Below, in pieces: positions 12,201 to 21,200 of a stretch of DNA of 64,000 nucleotides. The stretch is from Saturnia japonica (taxonomy: Eukaryota; Arthropoda; Insecta; Lepidoptera; Saturniidae): assembly GCA_033032175.1 (NCBI GenBank), contig CM065309.1:16554001-16618000 (forward strand). Reading direction: 5' to 3'. The translations under genes and the position numbers were made by a program. A model generated the notes under the pieces. It was not told where the DNA came from, did not search any database, and was given only the letters and a program-made list of their open reading frames with translations. Every line of letters begins with the position of its first letter. The stretch's first letter is position 1.

Positions 12201-15200
12201 CAATGCGAATGAGGTCGCGGGAGGTTAATAAAGGGTGTATCTGTCGTATAAAATATTGCGTGTACTTAATTATTCCATGTTCTATTAACTTTTGTTCAAA
12301 TCCTCATTGATTAGGTCATATTTCATATCTTTTTTAGGCCGGTGCTCGTGCTTTCGTCGAGTGCCTTACGCAGCTGGTGAATGTCAACACGCTCAACGAA
12401 GAAATCGAGGCTGCTAAACCTAACGGAGCTCTCGACGAGGTATTTAAAAAGTAAGTTCAATCATTGATTGATTACTATTATAATTTTGTTATACATACTA
12501 GCTAATATAAGCTAACATCTAACATGTCAATTAAATAGATTGTTATCTAATAGATGACGCCTGCCACATTTTAATTGAATTATATCTTGAACAAGTTCCA
12601 GGAATTTAGTACTTTAACATTGCCCTCCTAATATCTTCTTTCTTCTTCTTACCCTTATCCCACACTAGATGGGGCCGGCACAGTACATCTTTATGCATTA
12701 TACTATTCATTTCCATGCTGTAATAGATTAGGCTTAAGTTTTATGACCGGCCGCCTGTTTGACGTCAACCCTACTTGGGATTGCTATGTTTGGCATAAGT
12801 TACTCACCAAAAAAAGTCCCTTTGCCTTCCGTGAAGAAATAGCAAATAAATAAACCTAATATTAATCATAAAATACAAATATAAAGTATAAAGTAGTAGC
12901 TAATAAATAAAATTAATTCGTTAATACAAAATAGCAAGATAAGTGTGGTTGTCGTAAACCGAGAACAGTCAATTAAAGCAGTATCCATCCATCAGGTAAT
13001 GCTCATAATGAAGCTCCTAGTAATATGGGGTCGATTTTATTGTTACTTACAGATAGTGAATCTTCTTTTTTTATAGAAATCTTTTGCGCACCAGCCGGTA
13101 ATTTGATCGACTCTGTTAATTTTGTAGGCATAACTGAAATTGATTTAATAATTCCGATATATTTATTATCTGCCTGATGCCACACATTCTTAGCAGTGTC
13201 ATCGCCAGTAATATTTTCAATTCCCTTAACACAGAGTGCTTTGTGCTTATTGGAGTTTTTTTTTAAATAAATTACAAAAATTCGTCTCTATCCATGACAT
13301 CATGATAGCCATCACAAGTCCTTTTTAAAGTAAGTAAATTATGATATCCCTCCCAATATATCCTTGATAACTTAATGTATGCTTGCAAAAACTTAGACAA
13401 GCTAGATTTTGTTAAAGATCATCATAATGTTAATACTAGAAATAGAAATAAATTAGTCGTACCGTGTTTTAGACTTAGTAAGAATAATAAACGATTTTTA
13501 GGTAATAGGGTTAGGTTCTATATCAAGATCCCGAAGCACATTATTGATTTGCCGGACAACAAGTTCAAGGACCATATCAAGCTGGTTTTACTGTCAAAAG
13601 GTTATTATTGGGTGGATCATTATGTGAATGATAGTGATGTCTAGAAGTAACTCCCTCTCTGTGCACCCACTAAATTATTATTATTGTACCTTATATATTA
13701 ATACTAAACTTGTACAGTTGAAAAAAGAGATAAACCCGATCGAATTTCTTACCAGTTCTTCTCGATGTCTGGGATATTTTCCGAACCGGTAGTAGTGTCT
13801 TGACGTTCATAACTGCCTTCTTAGGGCCTAAATGGATTTTTTTTTTTTTTTGATACATATGGTATTCCTAATGAAAAAGTTTCTTTAATCATTTCTTTTA
13901 AATAAAAACATTAATTTTGGTCTAAAGGTTCGTTAATCGCTACTAAGTGCTTTAAAATAATATTTGAATCATAAGTATTACAATCCGCCCGTACTATTAC
14001 TTCGTTCTCACTTAGCTTATTTTCTAACCTACACTTTGTATGGTAATTATTCTGCTCCAAGGGTCGTAATGTAATGTTAGATAGCCTAAACCTTAGTCCT
14101 TCCACTTAGTTAAAAAGATTCTTAATAGATAGCACCTTCTACATTGTTAAATACATTTTCATTAAGATTTTATTTTAAAGTATTCATCAATAGCAGGAAA
14201 CATTAGTTTTCAAATAATGTTTCAATTATTAATTTCAATAGTCAATTAAGGGAGATATGGTGATGCCACAAGAAAACTTTTGAAAAATACAATATGGAGA
14301 TAAATATGTGTTTACAGAGTACATTAGATTCCAAGAGTTACTGTCAAGAGACAGATTTATTTTGATGGCTGTCAAAAGACAAATTAATTTTGATAAACAT
14401 GTTAACAGCCTCATTAGGCTAGTGGGCCTAAGCGGGACTGCTATGGTCGAAGACCTGAGTTCGATTCTGAGGTCAAGCGAGCTAAGTGTTGTTGGGTTTT
14501 TCAATGAAAATTCTCAAGAGCAGCTCGGAATTTGGCTTTGTGCCCGATTAATGGCAATAGACTCGCCCCCTATTACATGGGAACTAAAAACACCTGGCAA
14601 ACTGTGGGTGTATATTAATATACCTCTGCCTAACTCTCCTGAGATACAGGCGTGCTGGTATGTTATGTCCTTGTTAAAAAACTTCGTATTGGGATTGGAA
14701 AACTTGTTTCATGCTTGCCCAATACAAAAGAACAATAACCAATGTATAGTAAATCCGCATGGTATATTATGGCCAGTATTATTCTCAATTAAAAAAAATC
14801 GTTTTAGTAATGTAGGTACTTACTGTGAGTTTAGTTGCTATTTAGGAAATTAAAGTCTATATCTATTTTTCTTCTTCTTCTATATCTATATCTATCTATA
14901 CATATTAAAAAAACTTAACTGATCGATGTCTGTACATAGAAGATATATGAGAAAAACTATCATTGAGGGCCTTTATCAACGCAGCAGAACCCAATACAAT
15001 GATTGTTAGAATTTTTGTCTGTTTGTCGGTTTGCCAACGTTTGTGCGCGCTAATCTCAGAAACGGCTTAACCGATTTGGAAATAGTTTTCACTAATATAT
15101 TTTGGTAAGGTTCACTTAACATTTAGTGTTTGTCTTACTTCAATAAGTTCATAAATAAAAAAAATTATATCAATTTAAAAAATCACGTCGAACATTTGTT

Positions 15201-18200
15201 GGATAAAAATGCTATTAAATAGCTCTTCAGTTGAATTTACTGAAATTTTAGTTATCCGTGTTCATTATGGTTTGTAAAACGATGATAATTGAAACTTTTC
15301 ATGAAGTTAAAAAATGGAGTTTCAAAAATTTTAAATTTCCAATATAAGTTGACTTCAGATCTATGTGATAAATCATATAAAAAGGGGGTCAGCATAGGCT
15401 GTATATTTGTTGGTTGAATATAGCCGCGCCGTTGCTAGGGATGGCAATTAATTTCGAAAAAGATCGATTCGAATCGAACTCTTATGAATCGATTCACAAA
15501 AAAATCAAGGTTTAAAAGATCGATTTTTGAGAGATCACTTTCGGATTTGTATTAACAATATAAAAATCCCTAAAATAGAAAATTAAATGGACACCACAAC
15601 AATCGATCTTTTGCCATTTTTACCATACTAAAGTAAAAGTTATTATAGAGAAACATAGAAAGGTATAGAGAGAGAGAATTTATTACTGGTATATAGGGAA
15701 AGAGAATTCATTTCAAAAATGTATTATTATAAACTGTTGTTATTTAGCTGTTGGGTAATAATTTACTGTTAGTATTTTAATTGGTAAATGACACCATAGA
15801 AAATAACAGCATAATGAAATAAATAATCCATACCTACTAATATTATAAATGCGAAAGTAATTCTGTCTGTCCCGTCTGTTGCATTTTGACGCCTAGACCG
15901 CTGAACCAATTTTGATGAATGTTGGTATAGAGATATGTTGGACTTTCGAGAAACACTTTGGCTACCTTATGTGAGAAAATAAAGCTTTATTTGGTGAAAT
16001 AGGGGATGAAGGTTTGTACGAAGAACCCGTCAAACCAATTTTGACGAATAGAGATATATTGGACCTTGGAGACGGACATAGGGTACCTTATGGCGCAAAG
16101 ATAAAATATGAAGGGTTCAAATAAGGGACGAAGTTTTGTATGAAGTACCCACTATTTCTCAATTTAGGGACATGCAAATTCATATTTATGCTCTTAGGAA
16201 GAAATAAAAGGGTTAAATACGGGCAAGGTGAGTACCAATAATAGGGATGCATTTACAATAACTTATCTTATAGAGTAGGATAAATCGCAGTCATAGGATG
16301 ATTTAATACTTTTGGTTAATCGACGTTTATTTAGAGATCAGTGTTTATGCAGTAATATAGAGGGGTGGTAGGGATCACGACCGGCATACAAATAGTGATA
16401 AATCCATCTATGGGTTTCTTTTGGATCATCGTGTTCAGAGATCCGTCGGCGTATATGCAATAATATAGCGGGGTGATAGGGATAGCGACCACCATACATA
16501 TAATAAGATACCCATGTATAATTTTCTTTTTGTATGTCGCGTTCCGAGATCATTCGTTTATGTACAGTATTATAACGGGGTGTTAAGGATCGCGACCACC
16601 ATACAAAGTGATAAACCCATCTATGGTTTTTTTTTTTGTTTGTCGTGTTCCGAGATCAGTCGGTGTATATTCAGTAATATAGCGGCGTGGTAGAAATCGC
16701 GACCACCATACACATAGTGATAAACCCATCTATAGGTTTCTTTTGGTTTGTCGTGTTCCGAGATCAGTCGGTGTATATTCAGTAATATAGCGGCGTGGTA
16801 GAGATCGCGCCCACCATACACATAGTGATAAACACATGTATGATTTTCTTTTGGTATGTCGTGTTTCGAGATCAGTCGGTGTATTTCTATACTATCTATA
16901 GTAATATAATAAAGCGGAAGAGTTTTTTTTTGCTTGTTTGTTTAAACACGCTAATATCTGGAACTACCCCAGTCGGATTCTAAAAAATCTTTTTGTATAT
17001 GATAGCCAGACTTAATACGAATAGTATAGGCTATCTAACATTAGGCTACAACTTTCAGCAATCCTTAAATATTGATTTTTGTTAAGTTGGAGGAGGAAAC
17101 CCTTCCAAGCTGCTTTATCCGCTTTCGCTATCATAATGGTTAAAGATACGTAAATACAATTTGTTACAAAAATACTGATCCTTAATATATGTAAAACAAT
17201 TAACGATAGCATTTGACTATCTGCTATACATAAGCATCAAAAAGCTATTTTGTATCAAACAATTGTTCAAATTAAGTGATTTATGAACATTATTTTTAGG
17301 CATGGCATACTAACTGTTACGAATAGAAGTTTCTTCGTCATGAAGAAAATTTTATAAAGTTAAGTTTTGCTTATTATAGTATGTTATTTTGACACATAGT
17401 TTAGGAGATAATAAAAAATTCTAATAATTTGTACTTGCGACAAGAACAATAGTTATGATAGACTACACAGGTGCGTTGTTTATTGTATAAAATTAACACG
17501 GGTGAAACCGTGGGGCACAGCTAGTTATTTAATAAGTGGGTGTGCTGCACAGAGTAAAATAATTTCTTATCTCAGCTTATAGCTGGTAAAGCTTACGTTA
17601 TCCGAGCTTTAGTATTCCAAGAGAAAGGAAAGTTAAAGTTAATGAAAGCAGTTAAATTAAAAAAAAAACCTTTTTATTCAGGTACTGCGCAAAGACTCCG
17701 CAACTAAACAGCTGCATTAACTCACTTTTGGAGAGCGTCAAGCCCTGCGTGGACCCGGACGCACACGGACATCTCGATTCAGTTAAGAACAGCACCAACC
17801 AACTCATCGACTTCATTTGCTACAAAGACGGAGACAGAATTGCTTGTATGTTCCTTTTTATTTTTTTGGAATGACTGGCGACTGTTGTTTTTTTATAGTA
17901 TCTCGGCAAATTGACGGTACAGTACCTGATGGTAAGTACAGTAGAATCCAAACACAACGGCGACCATCCTTCATATATATCTCTTTTTTGGATTTTACCA
18001 TCAGACATAGTGTCTTACATACTTAGCCGAGCTATTTAAAAAAAACTTCACCGTTAAAATGAAGATTTTTTCACCAAAAACTCATTTTTCCTGATGTTAA
18101 ACTTGAGAGCCAGAAACGTTGCGTTGCCGTGGCGTTAACGTGGCGAAAGAAGTTTCACTTCTAAAAATGCTTTAGTATTATGCTTTTTACCAGATTGCAA

Positions 18201-21200
18201 AAAAGAAGGGTTATGTTTTTCGACTATGTAGGTATGGATGTATGTGTGTGTTTTTTGCTTCGGCACATTCTATAGCCTAAACGGCTTGATGGATTTTAAC
18301 ATACGAGTTGTAGTTAGATTCGTCTTAATTGTAGGAGTGTCATAGACTGTATAATATTTACAAATAAAAACAAAAATAGAAAAATAGTTTTTTTTCCTTT
18401 TTACTAATTTAGCTTGTTACGGTATCTAAATATTAACAAACTGTCTTATTTATGTAAATGCACTCACTCACAGTGTTCATCGCTGAAGAAGGTCCCGAGT
18501 GTCTAAGATCGAAGGCTGATCAAATCAAGACCTGTTTCAGCAAGCTCAAGGAGACCTTCCCTAACGCTGAAGCCGCTAAGAGCCTTTCTATTGCCGTAAG
18601 ACGTTTATGATATTATTTATTTAAGTAAAATGACAGAGGTTTGCTGTTGTGTGCTCATAACGCAAAAACTACTGGATATCTTTTGATCATTTTTTCTTTA
18701 TTTTACCCGTAGATACTTAGTCTTTATCTAAAAAAAAAAAATCACGATATATTCATAAACAATAATTCTGCAATTAATGCGTGCGAAGCCGCGGGCACAG
18801 CTAGTAACATAATACTACGATAGTGGCATAGTATATTAATATTAATACTACGATAGTGGCATAGTATATTAATTATAAATCAAACAGGTATGTAGACAAT
18901 GAGGACCGCAGTCTCTTGACACTGTCTAACGAGTGACGTCAGGTATTGGACAATAAACAGTACGGCGAGTCACTAAACAGGTCGACATATTATACTAGAA
19001 GATCTTGAAACGCGACTTGTAGTACTGTCCAAAATAATGCCATTTTTATAATGTGTTTTTCAACACACTTGCTCATAAAGTGGCTCTAATATCACCGCAA
19101 TTAAGCACATAATGACACCTGTAATCAAACTGTGACTTTTTCATTGCTATTATTCACAAGTGAGTTATAGAGTTTTTTTTAATTTTATTGGTCGAGTTGC
19201 TTTGTTCTTAAAAAAGTTTCGATAAAAAAAAGATAATGATCAATAGAACAAATAAATTAATGTAAGTACCTATTGCTTGCTCATTTCATACAACTTCGTA
19301 TTTAAATAGATAATTTCAACTTGTACGTGTTTAATAAATAAAACTTTCACTTAAATATAACTTTTGTTTCTGCGGAAAGCCAAAAAAAAAGAAACCTAAT
19401 TCCTTTAGTCTATGGTCGATCGCCATTGTTAGATGCGCGTGCAAACTGATTAATTTTTCCCGCCATAGCGAAAAAAAATGATATTTTATTATTATTTTCT
19501 TCACAAGTGTGTTGAAAAACGTCGTATGATACACGTGTGTATTGGTGATTACCGTCCTCGGCTCTCTTAAGATTCTCACCTAACGGCTCGGGTCTCAATG
19601 GCGCCTCAGCGGTAATCACCAACATTACACACTTGTACCATAATGTACTATAATGATCGCGATCGTATTGGGGATAAATGGGTTAACAAACCCTCGTTAG
19701 CTTCGATGTCAGCGTTCCCTACACAACAATAGTTAGTAATTAATAGGAAATGACAGGCCTCGTAGCGCACTACGCAGAAAACCGTACTATTGATTTGAGA
19801 TCACGGGTTCGATCCTTGGAGGACTTTTGTGTGACAGGCATGATTGATTGTCCATTCTTTAACTGGGTATCGCTGTTGGGTTAACAAAGTACAAGCTAAG
19901 CTTAGTTTGAAATCAAATAGCCAATGTGTCAGATCGTATCTTCTAAATTAAAAAATAGAGTGACAGAAATGAAACCTCTATGGCGATGTATAAATTTATT
20001 TAAAACTAGCTGTGTGCCCGCGGCTCCTCACGCGTTTATTATTACACAGAGTTGTTGACATCCCGTAATTTTATTTTTACTTATATTGTTTACAATTCAA
20101 GTAGTCTATGAATTGAAAAATGACATGTATTTCCCGTGTACAGTTTTCATCAAAATTGGTCGATAATTATTATTATTAATATTGTGTTTTTTTACATTTG
20201 AAGTTATTTTTAACGATTCTCATAGCGTATCAATTATGAAACCATGTTAGTTATATGTATCCCGTCTATTAAATTTACGAAAAGCTGTAGAGAATTAATA
20301 CAAATTATTATTAGTATTATTATTTTTGTCAATCCTTATAGTCTATCATTTATTGAATGACTTATACTTCCCGTGTACAAAAATTTATCAATATCGGTCA
20401 AGCCGTTTTTGAGTTAAATCCAGAATTATAAACAGAAAGACAGACGATTTTTTTAATGTCATATTCGCGATTGGTATCTTTCATGTAGTATGCTTATCGG
20501 AAAATTTGGAAAAAAAAAGTTCCGAAAGAACAAACTATAGATTTATTAATACCTATAATAAAAATACGAATCAATGTATAATAACTGCATCTAGTATCTA
20601 TGTATCTTGTACTTTGTTGATTGATTTCGCACGTTCGTAAACTTGTCTGCTTTTATCGTCCTCATCTACGTCTCGGTTTGCAGCATGGTTCTTTCTTTTT
20701 CCTTCTTTCGCCAAGTACCATATTTATTTTTCGTCCTGAATGCGTCAAGGCGCGAACAGGCGTGAATCTCGTGAACAGACGTGAAATCCATCGAAACTCG
20801 TGCCACGCCCTTTCACAGGAGTTCACGGCGTGAGTCTGGAGCGGCCAACTGATACTTTGTTTCACAAAACGGTTTATGTACTAAATTTCCACATTGGATT
20901 TTTTCTCTCACCGTGCCCGAATTTAAAAAAAAACTTTTACGAGGAATTACAAATTTTATTAAATATTACTTTATACATAGTCGTATAGTATTGAACGAAT
21001 AAAAATTTTATTTGCAGGAAAAGTGCGCCAAATTCGATGAGTTGACGACTTGTCTAGTGAACGGTTTGGAGCAGTGTAGTAACCCAACACCCGCAAATAT
21101 GGCTGAGTCTCTCTTGAGATTTATTCGCAAGGGATTACCTTGCCCGAAGGTAAGGAATTAACTAAGTATTTACAAAACATTAATCACTCATAAATTTCAA

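Larger units (their letters stand above)
12451..17681 (+). other. gene 1 intron 3 (5.2 kb)
   Basis: Holds a Lepidoptera repeat scrap, a LINE 3' end, a SINE, R-type repeats and a minisatellite, listed separately. A segment around 14313-14345 and 14757-14815 matches gene 2 intron 3 (35365-35405 and 36775-36830), so this intron predates the duplication. Nothing recognisable in 14700-14990, 15131-15834 and 16141-16333. Confidence 0.6.
18596..21017 (+). other. gene 1 intron 5
   Basis: 2422 nt, with a 30-bp direct repeat, inverted-repeat structures, a SINE, repeat R2 and a GC-richer block at 20620-20930. The last 40 bases before exon 6 closely match gene 2 intron 5. Confidence 0.65.

Noticed and set aside
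14308..14853. 181-codon forward open frame, longest outside transposons in the gene 1 region
   Set aside because: It runs straight through the tRNA-like head and body of a SINE (B-box at 14458) and intron sequence; no protein motif and no conservation in the second SINE copy at 40325.
16338..16821. Reverse-strand open frames as a repeat-protein gene
   Set aside because: They are explained by a tandem DNA repeat of 105-108 bp; start and stop are arbitrary, and unit lengths of 104-107 in places break the frame. Kept as a finding, not as a gene.
17817..18026. Open frame overlapping gene 1 exon 4 and intron 4
   Set aside because: Starts inside the exon in the wrong frame and reads through the donor; explained by the spliced model.
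20621..20988. Forward and reverse open frames in gene 1 intron 5
   Set aside because: They lie in a repeat shared with gene 2 introns whose copies do not keep the frames.
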